From: Harmonia axyridis
Taxonomy: Eukaryota > Arthropoda > Insecta > Coleoptera > Coccinellidae
Assembly (NCBI RefSeq): GCF_914767665.1
Contig: NC_059503.1
Location: 38,750,001 to 38,814,000, forward strand
DNA length: 64,000 nucleotides
Direction of reading: 5' to 3'
Part shown: positions 48,174 through 61,144 of the stretch, piece after piece
How the letters are laid out: every line of letters begins with the position of its first letter
Numbering within the stretch: the first letter of the stretch is position 1
Position numbers and translations under genes: made by a program
The notes under the pieces: generated by a model
Databases searched by the model: none
Told to the model about the DNA's origin: nothing
What the model saw: only the letters and a program-made list of their open reading frames with translations

Positions 48174-48348
48174 AAAGTGATTTGAATAAGCTCACCCATT
48201 GAGAAAATTCAATTCCATGATCACGCAATCTTTGAACAATCCTTACGAAAGTTCTCTCATTTGGCTGTCTCCTATTTGGAAACAGCCTTCCATAAGCTTC
48301 TTTAGCTCTTCTCGCTATTTATCCATTTGTGAAATAGCATTCCAACAT
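48174..48348 (-). pseudogene. Transposase N-terminal helix-turn-helix (DUF4817-like) fragment
   Basis: The reverse strand reads MLECYFTNG, stop, IARRAKEAYGRLFPNRRQP, NERTFVRIVQRLRDHG. The spacing (A..AY..LFPNR..P...TF.....RLR..G) matches the N-terminal DNA-binding domain of many insect IS630/Tc1-like transposases. One stop interrupts it, and no catalytic domain follows on the same strand before the element's left end. The overlapping plus-strand ORF is antisense. Confidence 0.65.
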
Positions 48349-48394
48349 ATCTACCATCTCCTGGTTGGAATACATTCGGCTAATTTCCACTTAA

Positions 48395-48535
48395 CACACT
48401 TAAAGAACTTCACAAACAAACACTTTACACTAAACAAACACCTTACACTAAACAAACTAAACACACTTAACAAGTTAAACGCACTTAGGTAACACTTAAC
48501 AAACTAAATACACTTAATACTTATCACTTACATTA
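48395..48535. repeat. Minisatellite-like tract
   Basis: Irregular repeats of cacttaacaaactaaacac and acactaaacaaacacc fill this stretch. Confidence 0.65.
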
Positions 48536-51500
48536 AACAAAGCAACAGAAATCATGATACCATAAATTCGAATTTCAATTGTTTTCGGATCATTCTATGC
48601 GCATGACCGATCAACATAGAAGAATCTCGAATAATTTTTTGAACAAACCATCAAATTTATGAATTAATAAATTCATTTTATTATGAATTTCATTAAATGT
48701 AATAATTAGTATCATCCGAAATGTTAAATCGAATTTTGTATAATAAAATAAGTCATAATATGCTAGATTACCGTATGTTATGAACGATTTGAACTATTGC
48801 GCATGGCCTCAGAGTTTATTACTCTATGCGCATGGCCAAACTGAGAATTTGAGAAATCTCGAAGAATTGTGGTTATGTTTGGCAAACAAATAGGATAATT
48901 CGATATTTGATTCGAAAATATTTTATGTTTCAATAAGAAACAACACAGTTCGGCGTAAGTAAGTTACTAAGTTATATAATATAAATAATATATTGAATAA
49001 TTATTGTATTTTTTCAGATCTCCTAATAATTCATCGAATCATTCAGAAAAACACCATAATGAATTTAATTGGACGACGATTTTCCTTCGTGATTTATTTC
49101 GTGAAGATGATTGCCCACTAGATATAGAGAAGTTTCAGATGACCTGTATTTGAAGAGAATCTTGAACCCCTTCAAATTAAATCCAACCGGAAAAAGTTTG
49201 CTGTGAGGTGTTCATGATTTCATAAGGATAATTTTTCCATATAATGAATGGAAAAGTAAATTGATTAATTGAAATAACCAAAAATCTACAATACAATGAT
49301 TCTGTTGATAAATTCAACTACTTGAATAAGTGAAGCACTAGTTCTGTAATGAATACTTATTCAAACTTCATACTCATTGATGTACTGAAAAATAATTTAA
49401 AAGTCACTGATTTCACCATTAACCCAGATCCTATCCTATTATCTAGTTCTAGTACATGTACTGATCCAATCCATATGTTTCAGAATCAATAGCTATTGAT
49501 ATTTTAAGGCATATACATAGTTTGTAGTTACTGTCCTTGGTTTATAGATATTATAATAATATAATGAATACATCTGAGATCAGGAATCATTGAGAATTAA
49601 TTCGAATAATGGCAGGCCTAATTTAATAATTATTGGCTAAATATTGAATGTTTTTTATTTCGCACAATACATCTGCTGAATGAATCTACGTAAGAAGTTT
49701 AAAGGTAAAAAATGTTAAACCTGGTTATTTATAAATTAAATGAAAATAAAGACAATTTATTATTATGGTAGTTTGTACTTCAATTCTTGTTTTTTGATAT
49801 GCATTTTTTTGTTTCAGTAATGAAAAATGTTTATTTCAAATTGTTTTGAATGTTGTATACCTACTGTGGGCACTGGATTTATAGTAAAAGAGTGGATTTG
49901 GCAATAATACATGATTTCAAGTCACTGTTAATCTTTCGATAAGTTTATCAAAAGCTTAAGTTTATTGAGTTCTTTTGAAAAAAAGGTATACCTTACAAGA
50001 ATTCAAAATTTATTTTACATGTAGTTGATATGTGAAAACAAAAAAAAAAGATTACATATTTGTTGGGAAGTTTCATAATATTTTCAGTTTATCTGTTCGA
50101 TAACAAACAAGTAAATTTACTTGTACGTTGTACTTCCTTTTTTCTAGCCGAATACCATTTTACCATCTTCAGGAAAATAAAATTTTCGAAGATGTTGATT
50201 ATAACATTGATAATATTAAGGAAAGACTTATTGCTTCTTTATTATCGAAAGTACTCGAGAGCATTTTTTGGAGTTACCTATTGGGTATCAAATTTTCAGA
50301 CAGAATATTGGCATTAGTGAACACTAAGAAGAAAAGGATTTCAAATATTTTCATGATAACAAATTACTGAGCTTTGGCACAGCCCTATAATATGAAGATA
50401 TTTCATTAAAGTTAATATTCTATTTTGAATCATTTTGATCGAAACTCATTTTCAAGTGAATTTTCACAAACTAGGCTCCTTATAAAATAACACCAATCAA
50501 GATATGAAATCCCATTAAAAACTGCTGCTGCCAAACATTACTATAATCTTCTTCCAGTCTTCTGAGCTTTCATCGATACATAACAATACATCCTAAAATT
50601 TCATTTTTACGTGATTGAATACTTCTATCCATTTGCTATTCGATAATTTCATCCTAGAACATTTGATTGACATACTTTTAAGAAGGCCAAAATTGTTTCA
50701 ACGTGAAAATAAATAAAAAACTTCAGTGAGTTGAAAGAAGCAGAATATTCAATAGTGGATATTCATATTGAATACCACCATTTCATTTTTAATACAAAAA
50801 TCAAGATCAATAATTAATCAATAATGGAATATTGAAGATTCATGAAACTTATAAGCTTCTAGGATGAAAAAGGAAAAAAAAATCATTTCCTTCTGGAAAT
50901 TATTTATTCCTTCTCATACTACTGTTATTTTTAACAAGATAAAATCGGAATTTTTCCATCACAAAATTACCTCTGTGTGATACAGAGGTGATTGCATCTT
51001 CCACATAAATCCATTCATGAAACTGCCTTTTATTTTCGAGCTAAGTTATTGTGTAGGTACTTAGATAAAGTATTCTGGGTTCATTCAATCCAAAATGCAA
51101 GCGTTCTTACACTTCTTGCTACCCTAAAAATTTAAAACTTTTCTCACTGATTCCATGATAATAAGAATTCAAATTGAACACTGGTTTGAATACCACTTTT
51201 TTGCTGACCTCTAGATAACAAAATATACTCAATTAGCCCAAATTTCTAGTAATGTACAAAACTTCAACCGTTTGTTGGGTTTCTTGAATTTTATTGACAA
51301 AACATAACATAACCTTTAAACATAACATTACAGATGCGAGATGATTAGTATTCATAGGTACATAGATTTAGCTTATTATTCTGTAGGTTTTTTGTCATTA
51401 TAGTGTTTTGTGACTGTAAACTTGGCAACGTGGAAAGTCCACAGATGATTATCATTATGTTTATTTACCTTTATGAAAATTAAAGGTTATATGAATTGTT

Positions 51501-51961
51501 AACTCTTGTACTAAAAGAGGTGAAAAAGCGAAAATAAATGATGGGATATGAATATCAGATTCAATATGGGTGGTTGCAAGCTGAATTTTTTATTATTATC
51601 GAATATAAAATAGAAATCAAGAGAAAAATAATCAACATATTTATCTCCCACGAAATTGCTATAACTCATTTATTATATTGAAAATAATACTTCGGTCACC
51701 AAAGGAATTGGAAAAAGTGAGTTTATGCTTGTTTTGCTAATATAGTAACCCATTTCCAAAGTTCAAATGGTATAAATTTATGCTTGGAAAAACTTCAGTG
51801 GGCTGATTTCCAGGTTCGGCATAGCTCATTATGAAAACTTAAAATGGCCATATCTTTTCAACCGAGCCGAATCGGAAAAAATGGTAAATGAAAAAAGTGT
51901 TTCTTTTGACCTCAAGAATCTACGGTTAAAATATATGTACAAGTCAAAGACTCACCCTGTA

Positions 51962-53174
51962 TGTATACTTATTATATTATTGTTTTTTAATAGGTGAAAC
52001 ACTGCACTATATTCGTATCATACGTTCATATTACGATACTCAAATCGTAAATATCTCTAATGAATATATATGCTGAACATTCGAATAAAATTGGAAATCA
52101 AATTTATCAGTGTCACATTAGAACATCTAAGTTCTTCCTTCAAGAAATAATATTTAGATATCTGACGCAACAGAATATATACATGCGAAATCTTTGTCAT
52201 CAAATTTACATGTAGGTACCAAATGCATTATAAACGCAAATCCTTCAGATAGCTCCTCCACTTTACCACGATTAATTCAAGGCTCATTTTCATCTAATAT
52301 CCCTAAATCAGCTGCTACAGGACATGGAGACGAACAAAAACAATAAAGTTATCGTATATATCCCACACATTCCAAGATGTGCTTCCATATATCCTCTTCC
52401 CTGTCGATTCCAGCGTTTCAGGATGGTATAATTCAAGCAGGCAATTAGGGCATTTGCATTGGTTGGCAACCCAAGACCGATGGGGGTTTCGTCCTCGATC
52501 TTAATCGATATCTTGCCACGCTTCTCTCCTGGAATTCCTTGAGGTGCGGTTGGAGTTTGGAACTCCAGCGGCTGGATGATGGTAGTTTGATGACTGCTAT
52601 ATGTCATATTAATGGATTGTCGTTTGGAAAGGTCGGCAATAAGTTGCAGTTGGAAATGATTATTCCCTTCAAGAAATGAATGAGTGCAGTTTGAGCAGTT
52701 TTTCTTTTATTCCAGGAGTTTGAGCTAGGGTATATTTCTAAGAACATAATAACGAAAGAAAATATAACCAATTCTGAGGAGAAGTGAGATATCGATTGGG
52801 ATGCACTTAAATCGAAAATGTAGAGGAAATATAGAGGAATTGATTCGGTAATTCTTTTTCCTTTGAAGAAAGTTGATGTAAACATAGTTAAAATAATGAG
52901 GGCTCCAGACCACTCTTGGAGATGTCTTATTCTATCCCAGAAAGTTACTCAGCTAAAAAAAAAGGCACTGGGAGTTCATAAATCTATCGCAAAATGAAAC
53001 AAAAGCTAATGGAAAAATTATCATTGGAGAAACAGATTTATCCAAATTGAAGAAGGAAAGGAACAGTAAATCAGACCTGAATAAGCTCTATTATTTCTTT
53101 GCAAAATGATTTGAAATAGTGCACACTCTCTGCTAAAAGAGTAATTGATCAATGAGAACAGCGCCTTCGAGAAT
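51962..53174. other. Unassigned stretch with two minus-strand ORFs
   Basis: ORFs at 52308-52607 (99 codons) and 52604-52885 (93 codons) overlap by four bases on the minus strand. The first includes KISIKIEDETPIGLGLPTNA and a hydrophobic C-terminus. I recognise no family. The segment 52380-52560 is GC-richer than its surroundings. It may be an exon or an old transposon piece. Confidence 0.3.
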
Positions 53175-53935
53175 ACCAGTAGGGGAGACTAGGGATGGTT
53201 GATACAAGGGGTGGTTTGATACACGTTCAAATTTCCCGCCTCGGTTCTTCAAAGCAGGCATAATCACGTGCAGTGCCTTTATGAGTGGGGAAATAGTGTC
53301 TGTTGAAATCTGGCAACGATCGCGTCACGAACAAGAGTTTTCAAGCTTAAAGTTTGTTTTCTACATATTTGATGTAAGAATTTGCATATCAAATGTCATG
53401 CCTTATCTCTTTATCAACAAAAACTAACGAAATTCATTACTTTATTTTTGATGCGCATTTCATTTAGAACATAGACGCCAGTAGTACAAATCTTCAATCG
53501 AAAATCATAATATGTTCACGTCCTATATTTTCTATATTTGTCTTCTGGGAGGTTTGATACAGTGAATCTCACCCAAGAAAAGTTTCAAACAGAAATGCGA
53601 AAACAAAAAATGTGCGTTTGATGATTTGGATTCTGAGGATGAAAATGAAAAAGATCAATTCTCTGTAGAACGCCGAAAATAATGAATTGCAGTACACGAG
53701 ATCTGGATCGTCATCTTCATCAAAAAATGGAGTGCCATTCATTCAGCCTGTGCAAGTGTCAGTAGTAAAATAAAAATGTTTACTTGCAAATTATGTAGGA
53801 ATTAGGTAGTGTTATGATAATAAAAGATTGATTTCTTATTATTGCTTTGTACCTTATTTCTTATTGTATCAAACCTCTCTTTAAGTGTATCAAGCCTCTT
53901 ATGTAGGGAGGTTTGAGACACTTTGCACCGACAAT
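53175..53935. mobile_element. Possible degenerate DNA transposon
   Basis: gttgatac and gtttgatac motifs repeat near the left (53198-53222), in the middle (53552) and, inverted or direct, at the right (53865-53930). A small frame at about 53600-53690 reads FDDLDSEDENEKDQF, an acidic tail of the kind seen in pogo-like transposases. The evidence is weak. Confidence 0.3.
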
Positions 53936-55326
53936 TTCTCATAATCAAGGTTGAAATTTCCATTTTTAGTTATTAAATATTACTGAAGTTTTAAGCGAAG
54001 TCCTCGAATTTCACTCTGACATAAATGGATTGGTGAATGTTAAACAGTTATTTCAAATTTGAAGACATTTTTAAATTATTCATTCTATTTTCGACAAAAA
54101 ATCTATCATGCCTTTTTTCGTATAGAGCGGATAATATATCTTAATTTTAATACATTATCAGGAACTTTTCAATAATGCTTAATATATAAAAGAAATGAAA
54201 AACGCGTTAAGATTTATTTTTTGCATAAAATCGGCCCGCATTCGAGAAAGAGATGTAAGAGATTTTTGTCACAAATTCGAGGAATTCGAAACCGATTTTC
54301 AGCTTGAAATAACTCAATGATGTACAATATTCGCATTTCAAAACGTTGGGAGTTCGAAACAAATATTCAGTGACTTCAATTATGCAATGATCAACATAAA
54401 ACTTACAATTGCATGCCAATAAATGCTCAGTTACTACCTCTTGAAAACCTCCAAATTTCATTTGAATATCTCCACCGAATTCAGAGCAATGTATGAATAG
54501 TCAGTTGTCAAGAAAAAAAATAATTTTCAAACGAAAATTATATACGAAACTGATATTTTATCATGCAGAATCACCCCCTTAAGTTGCAATTATTCACACT
54601 CTGCATATTTACTCAATTATAAAATAAATTTCTACGACGATAGAAATGAGTTCAGACGAAACAATGAACATCATCATTTCGGTATTACCGGATGTTGATA
54701 TAAAAAAGTAATAAAAATATTACAACGGCTATCGCCTTTATGCGTAATATAGTTTTACGCCCTTTTTTAAATAGTTTATATGTGAAGAAATAAAAAACCT
54801 ATTATTGCATTCATAAATCAATTTGAATTGAATGACAGTAAATTATTGTATAAGATATTTTTATATTCGATTTATCCTGGAATTACTGTTCCACATGAAG
54901 CTACTTCAATATGATGACGAGTTAAAAAAAAATAACGAACATTCGTCACATAGTCGGCGTTAAACCACCGCAAAAAATGAATACTTACGAGTTTTGAATG
55001 TCGGAACTATCAAAGAATAAGTGTTTTAGGTTTCGAATGCCAATCAATTGATTTAATCTTAAAATGAATAACAATTATAAAGATTTTTGGATGGGTCCTC
55101 TGGAAAATTTGATTACTGTGTAGATGAAACAATTATTTCATTCGGTCTCAAAGAACGGTTTCAACCCTATGTGTTTAACATATGTTTATTTTGGTTGGTT
55201 GGTCTATAAAATGACAAAAACGGCAAATAAGACAATTTCAGAAAATTATAAGAAGAACTGATAGTTGAGGTTTCTGTTCATAGTCAAGATATCCGACGAT
55301 AAAATGATCAGAAATTGTGACCTATA
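53936..55326. other. Non-coding stretch
   Basis: No gene recognised. The 84-codon minus ORF at 54207-54461 has no domain. Confidence 0.35.
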
Positions 55327-56475
55327 GGTTTAGTAATAGTAATAGTTCATTCATGCTAATACATTACAAAAATGCTTACATACGTCAAACTACAAATCAA
55401 AAAGAAAAATATACAAAAGTATCACTCCTGAAAATCAGAAAAATCACAAGAGAAGTATTCATCTATGGAATAGAAACATTTCCTCAGTAAATAGTTTTTA
55501 ACTGAAACTTTAAACTTTTGAATGGTAGTCATCTTTATAGCGGTTGGCAGCCTATTGTAAAGTTTAGGCCCGTAATATGTTACTCCACACTTCATTTTGT
55601 TGATTCGATGGAAATCGGTATAAATATGCCTTTTTTGACGTGTACCATGATCATGCACATCTTGGTTTGTCCTATATTCATCAACATGAGACTTCACATA
55701 TAACAAACATTGTAACATGTATAAACAAGGGACAGTAAGAATTTTTTTATGTTCAAAAGCATTCCTACAATCATCTCTGAAACCGAGCTGGCTTATTACC
55801 CTGATAGCTTTCCTCTGTAGACTGAATAGACGCTTTACATTTGCATCATGACCCCAACACAATATAGCATACGACATCTTTGATTCAATAAAAGCATAGT
55901 AGACATTCCTTAACACTGTATTCGAAACTACATCAGACAATGTTCTCAATGCATAAACACAAGATGATACATGCTGACAGACGCTATCCATGTGAGCATT
56001 CCAAGATAATTTGCTATCTATATGGACACCCAAGAACTTAACCGGTTCAGTTGAAGCAATTCCCTCCATATCTTTCATTGAAAAATACGTTTTAGTTACG
56101 TTTAAATTGAGCTGGTTGCTATGAAACCAATCCGAAACTACATAAAATGATTCGTTCATGTTATTAACCAAAAGTTCCTTAGATTTTGCTCTTTTCAATA
56201 CCGTTGTGTCATCGGCAAAAATGACGAAATCATCACTGTTTACAAGATCGTTCATGTAAATAATAAGAAGAAGTGGCCCAAGGACAGATCCCTGGGGTAC
56301 ACCACATTTAACATCACACATATCAGACATACTACCACTGCAATCTACACACTGTTTCCTAATTATGAGAAAGGAATTTATAAGATATATTGCACTCCGA
56401 TCAATATTCTAGAACATTAATTCGTCAAGAAGCTTTTCCCTGGAAAGACAATCGAAAGCTTTGCTCAGATCTCAG
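55327..56475 (-). pseudogene. Jockey/CR1-like reverse transcriptase, 5'-truncated
   Basis: The longest frame (56330 to 55422, 302 codons) holds CGVPQGSVLGPLLLIIYMND, FADDTTVLKR (catalytic FADD), VKFLGVHIDSKLSWNAHM and the C-terminal HGTRQKRHIYTDFHRI and YNRLPTAIK block. It ends at TAG/TGA 55422. Upstream in the same frame, past one stop near 56410, DLSKAFDCLSREKLLDELMF supplies the first catalytic Asp. The 3' end closes in a tagtaatagtaatag run (55328-55345). Only one stop in about 350 codons makes this a fairly young copy, but the endonuclease is missing. Confidence 0.8.
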
Positions 56476-57589
56476 TTTGATTATTTCCCACCACAATTTA
56501 TTTGAGATACTCAACCAATAGTGTCATTTTAGGAGCATCGCATCGTCGGATATCGTGAATCTGGGCAGGAAGCTTAACTCTCATAATCTGTAGGAAAAAT
56601 GAAAGCACAAGCTCTTCTAATTTCGAAGCGAAATTAATGACCATATCATTCAAAGTTTGGACATACACTAAGATGACAAACGCTTTTGTTGGACATCAAA
56701 CTGAAAACTGAAAGCTCCTGTTTTCATGCCCTTTGAAAATCACCGCCTGGCGTTATCCAAACTGTCAGCTAGCCTGAGCACCAATTTCTGAGGAATTTAA
56801 TTCAACTAAAATTCCCCAGCATCATCATAAGCCTTTTGTAGCTTCCTATTTATTCCAACGGACATCGCCATTGGAGCTCGAAATATATTTTTTCTTCCTC
56901 CTTCTATCCCCACCCAGTTTATACACTAATTGGATGCCTTGAGTGAAGATTCCTAGTCGTTAATGAACATCAAAGTGGTTCAAGGTGAAGGTTTTCCCGT
57001 TAAGCCGCTTTTGTCTGTCTATCCTATTTGAAAAAACCACCCGAGGGACTGTTCTTGCTGGAACAATAGAAAGTGTGATGATTAACAGGAGATTTTGCGG
57101 GTTAGGTGTTTTAGAGTAAAGGTGAAAGGGGCTGAATTAACTTTCCGGTTTGACTTTCCCAAAATAATAAACCTAATGCGACCCTTCGGACAGTCGAGAA
57201 ATCAGAAATCCGATCGCAAATTCGAACAGAGGGATTAATTCAACGGAGTATATTGAAGATGACTTCTTTCTGATCCCATTCCATTAAAACTGTTGAAAAA
57301 TCATATGATGTCATTAGAAGAATAGATCTCTTAGAAAGCAAACATCGAATTGTGTTGAAATACGGTCCAGTAGATATTTGGCAATCTGTTAAGTGGATAA
57401 TGTAGAAACCGGAAATTTTACCATGGTTTACCATATTCTCGAACCTCATAGGATAAAAATATCACAAATCTTCAAAAATTCTTTTTCCCGGAATTCACAT
57501 TTTGTTCTAGTGAGTACCGATCAAACACCTCCCTTCACATCAGTGAAGTCAGGAGTTTTTGAGCGCTTGAGTGTATGCATTCATATATA
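56476..57589. other. Non-coding stretch
   Basis: Possibly more RT upstream sequence at 56476-56530 in a shifted frame. Beyond that nothing recognised. Confidence 0.35.
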
Positions 57590-58460
57590 ACAAGCCAATT
57601 AAAAAGTCTCCGGTAAAACACATTTTTTTGACAAAATTCGATTTGATCATTCAACATAGTTGCCTTCGAGGAAGATACAATGATTATAGCGATCTTCCAA
57701 CTTTTCGATTCCATTTTTTTGTAGATACGATTTTTCTTTCGCTTCAAAATATCCCTCAGTTTCGGCGATAACTTCTTCATTGGCGCTAAATTTCTTTCCA
57801 GCGAGCATTCTTTTGAGGTCTCAGAACAAGAAAAAGTCGCTGGGGGCCAGATCTGGCGAATACGGTGAATGCAGAAGCAATTCGAAGACCAATTGATGCA
57901 ATTTTGCCTTTGTTTTCATTGATTTGTGACACGGCGTATCGTCTTGATGAAACAGCAACTTTATTTCTTCAAATGGGGACGTTATTTAACGATTTCATCC
58001 TTTGAACGATCCAATCGCGCTATATAATAATCGCTGTTGATATCTTGCCCTTTTGGAGATTATCAATGAATATTATACATTGCGCATCCCAGAATACTAA
58101 TGCCACAACCTTGCCAGCTGACTGTTGTATTTTTCCTCGCTTTGGATTCGGTTCATCGTGTGGGGTCCATTCAGCTGACTGTCGATTTTTGGCTCCGGAG
58201 AGAAATGATGGAGCCATGTTCCATCCATCGTCATATATTGATGCAAAATTCAGGTTTATGGTACTTAAACAGCTTCAAACACTGCTCAGAATCATTAACA
58301 CGTTGTTGCTTTTGATCGATTGTGAGCTCGCGCGGCACTCATTGTGCACACAGCTTCCTCATGTACCAATATTCGTGAATGATATGATGTACACGTTCAA
58401 ATGATATCTTCACAATCTCTGCTATTTCGATCAAATCCAAAAGTATCCCATGGTATACTC
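57590..58460 (-). pseudogene. Mariner transposase pseudogene
   Basis: Reverse-strand pieces in order: DLIEIAEIVKISFERVHHII, then PRELTIDQKQQRVNDSEQCL, NRQSAEWTPHDEPNPKRGKI, SAGKVVALVFWDAQCIIFID, LLFHQDDTPCHKS (second catalytic Asp), HSPYSPDLAPSDFFLF (third Asp), KKFSANEEVIAETEGYFEAK and GNYVE with a stop. This is the mariner D,D34D layout. Several frameshifts and stops. The N-terminal DNA-binding part is absent, and the left end at 57590 (caagccaattaaaaagtctc) is likely the terminal repeat. Confidence 0.75.
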
Positions 58461-59574
58461 TTCGACAAATTTGCGAAACTGCATTGAAAAATATAGGGTG
58501 TCCCATTCAAAATACACTTACTCTTCTCTATATCTTAAAAACATTGATTTCTATGATCTGTTATCAGTATCGTATAGACCATCAAAATTGTTGAAAAAAA
58601 GGTTTTAGAATTTTTCGAATATCTTGAACTGAATACAAGACATAAAGAAATATTGTAAACAGACATTTGTCATTCACAGTCTGTATCAAGAATGAATTTT
58701 GATATTTATGATCTGCTTCCTGATATATTATTATTTTGAAAAAAAATTGAGGGGGGTCTCCTTGAAGATTTTTTCCTCTAAGTCTTAAAGGTTTTGTCAA
58801 CTATTCACTCAACGATTTGCATCAACAAAAAATGAAATAGTGGAAGTGTACTGCAAAAAAATTCCATTTGTCTGCAAAATATTCGATATACGTAAGAGTC
58901 CTTAGACCCACACAGAAATTATTTCAAGCGTTATAAAGTTATTTGAACTACCAGGATACCAGGATATCTACTTTCAAACCAATAACCATATCAAATAGAA
59001 CGAACTCTTGATTAACCGTTTCGAACGCTTTTCATAAACCCCATTTTGATCAGTCATTTGCAAATGAGGCATATCCTGGATGTTAATAACAGCGGTAGGC
59101 TCAAGTTCAATAACATCGTTAATTATATACGAATGTACAATCTCATTGCGATAGAATAATGAACTACTATTTCAATGCGGTAATGAAACCTTCGATAGAC
59201 GAAGAGGGGCTAAGGGGACTTCATCTGAAATCGAAACATCGGATTGGTTCCAGTTTGATTGATTGAATTGAAAGCTTGATAGGATTTGAAGAAACAAGTT
59301 TTGTTGTTCCCAATTATCCGTCAGTAGAGAATACTTCACGAGGTCTGTATCGACTATTGAGCGTATCCCAGTTGTTCTTGTTGTGTCTATAATACCGATT
59401 GTTTTGCTGGACAATCAATTCGAATCAATTTCACTGAATCCCTTTCATAAGTTTGTGAAGATTATTAATTAATACATACTTATTGATTTTATTATGAATG
59501 GTAGGATTATTATTCAATATATTATCAAGGATATAGTCAAAAATAATCAGAAAAGACTTGACCACATATACATA
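58461..59574. other. Non-coding stretch with a MITE end
   Basis: tatagggtgtcccattcaaa at 58493 resembles a CAGGGTG-type MITE end. No partner found. No gene. Confidence 0.35.
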
Positions 59575-60702
59575 GGCGTACAACTTTGCTTCCGCCGTTT
59601 TTTTCGAAATTCGAGACTTTATTTTAAAAAACTGATTATACATTTATGATTCAAAGTGTTGTATATCGCTGACCACTACTTTCTCTCATCTTTCGGCAAC
59701 GTACGAATCCTGCGTTGAAAAAAACAAATGATCTTTTGAAGCGATCCACGAATCGATCCAAGTTTTTACTTCTTCAAAAGACCGGAAGTGCTGGCCAGCC
59801 AGGCCGTGTGCATTGCCATGCAAGTGATATTCCGAGAGAGCAACGTCTGGAGAATACGCGGCAGGGGGAGTAGGACCCATTTCCAAGTATGTCTTGACCA
59901 CTTTCGCAATATGGGGTCGAGTATTGTCATGCTATAAAATCACTTTACCATGTCTCCCGTTGTATTGCGGCCATTTGTCCCTCAATGCTCGGCTCAAACG
60001 GATTAATTGCATTCGATAACGATCTCTTGTGATTGTTTCAGTCGCTTTTAACAACTCATAATACACCACACCGAGCTGGTCCACCCAAATACGTCTCCAG
60101 TCACAATGCGATGCAGAAATCTTTGCCTTGCAAGCAGCTGTCCATTAGCAAACAAACGTCGTTCAATATCTCTCGGCTTCAACTCGTTTCAACTTCAACT
60201 TCGGCTTCAACTTGTTTCTGAATCATTTTCTTACTTTCAGGAATTTTGAAATGGCGTCAATCCTAATATTCCTGCTTGTTCTTGTTGTATTTGACACGAT
60301 TTTTGATCAAGTATTACCTCCAATTCTGCATCTTCGAAAACCTCCTCTCTTCGACGTCAAAATCACCGTTCTTGAAGCGTTAAAACCACTCTCGGCACGT
60401 TCTTCCACTAATAGCTGCCTCACCATAGGTATTTGAGAGCATTCGATGAACCTCATCCGCAGATTTCTTCATATTAAAGCAGAAAATTAAAACCTCTCAC
60501 AAATGACGAGAATTTGGCTCGTAAACTGACATGTTTAATCGAGAATAACTTTATGATGCAGAGAAAAATTGACTTATATTTCGATGGTATTATGTTAACA
60601 AATACCTAAGTTTATTGTATTACACCTATGATCTATTCATTTTGACTACCATTATCCGCTACAGCAATATATTGCAAAACAGCGGAAGCAAAGTTGTACA
60701 CC
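59575..60702 (-). mobile_element. Mariner element with both ends, transposase dead
   Basis: Ends ggcgtacaactttgcttccg (59575) and its inverse at 60702 are flanked by TA (59573 and 60703), giving 1128 bp. Reverse-strand transposase pieces: EVLIFCFNMKKSADEVHRML, FKRFKNGDFDVEERRFSKMQ, RFLHRIVTG, VVYYELLKATETITRDRYRM, HDNTRPHIAK preceded by a stop, AAYSPDVALSEYHLH and FEEVKTWIDSWIASKD. Second and third catalytic Asp are visible (HDN, SPD). Frameshifts, a deletion in the middle and stops inactivate it. Same family as the 5' fragments at 5040 and 5403. Confidence 0.85.
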
Positions 60703-60704
60703 TA

Positions 60705-61144
60705 ATAATATATGGCTATATACCTCAATGAGTGCAATTGCGAATGAACGAGAGCTCAATTAATTCTTATAAGGTCCATTGAATGATAATTTCAATAATA
60801 ATGTTCCACCAGTGACGCGATTCTCTTTAACGGTTGAGCGGTGAAATTTTCAATTTTTTTTTGATTCAGTATCATTATAAAAGTTACCATTATATCTACA
60901 TTCTCAAATTGTGAAAAATACACAGAGTGTACCAAAAAACTGTAAATGACCAAACATATTTTTCCTCTTATGGCACATCCTTTTTTTATTGATTTTTCTG
61001 ATTGCATGCAATTAATGAACTCAAGTTAGTTGAAAGTTTCATATGCTTACGATTTTCACCATATGCACCATTTTTAGTTATTTTGTTTTTTCATAAATTG
61101 GAGGGTCTTCGGAAAACCTAATAACTCCAAAATTATTAATCAGT
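60705..61144. other. Non-coding stretch with a MITE fragment
   Basis: acagagtgtaccaaaaaact near 60921 resembles a TA-type MITE end. No partner. Confidence 0.35.

Larger units (their letters stand above)
47580..51959. mobile_element. TA-flanked element, ~120-bp inverted ends, 4.4 kb
   Basis: cagggtgagtctttgacttg (47580) is the inverse of the right end (caagtcaaagactcaccctg, to 51959), with TA on both sides. Homology runs inward about 120-150 bp through a block with cgattcgg and aatggtaaatgaaaaaa. A transposase helix-turn-helix remnant lies at 48174-48348. The rest (48550-51830) is AT-rich without domains. It may be one element or two related fragments facing each other. Confidence 0.5.

Noticed and set aside
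52308..52885. Pair of overlapping minus-strand ORFs as a host gene
   Set aside because: No recognisable domain, splice signals or promoter. Kept only as an unassigned stretch.
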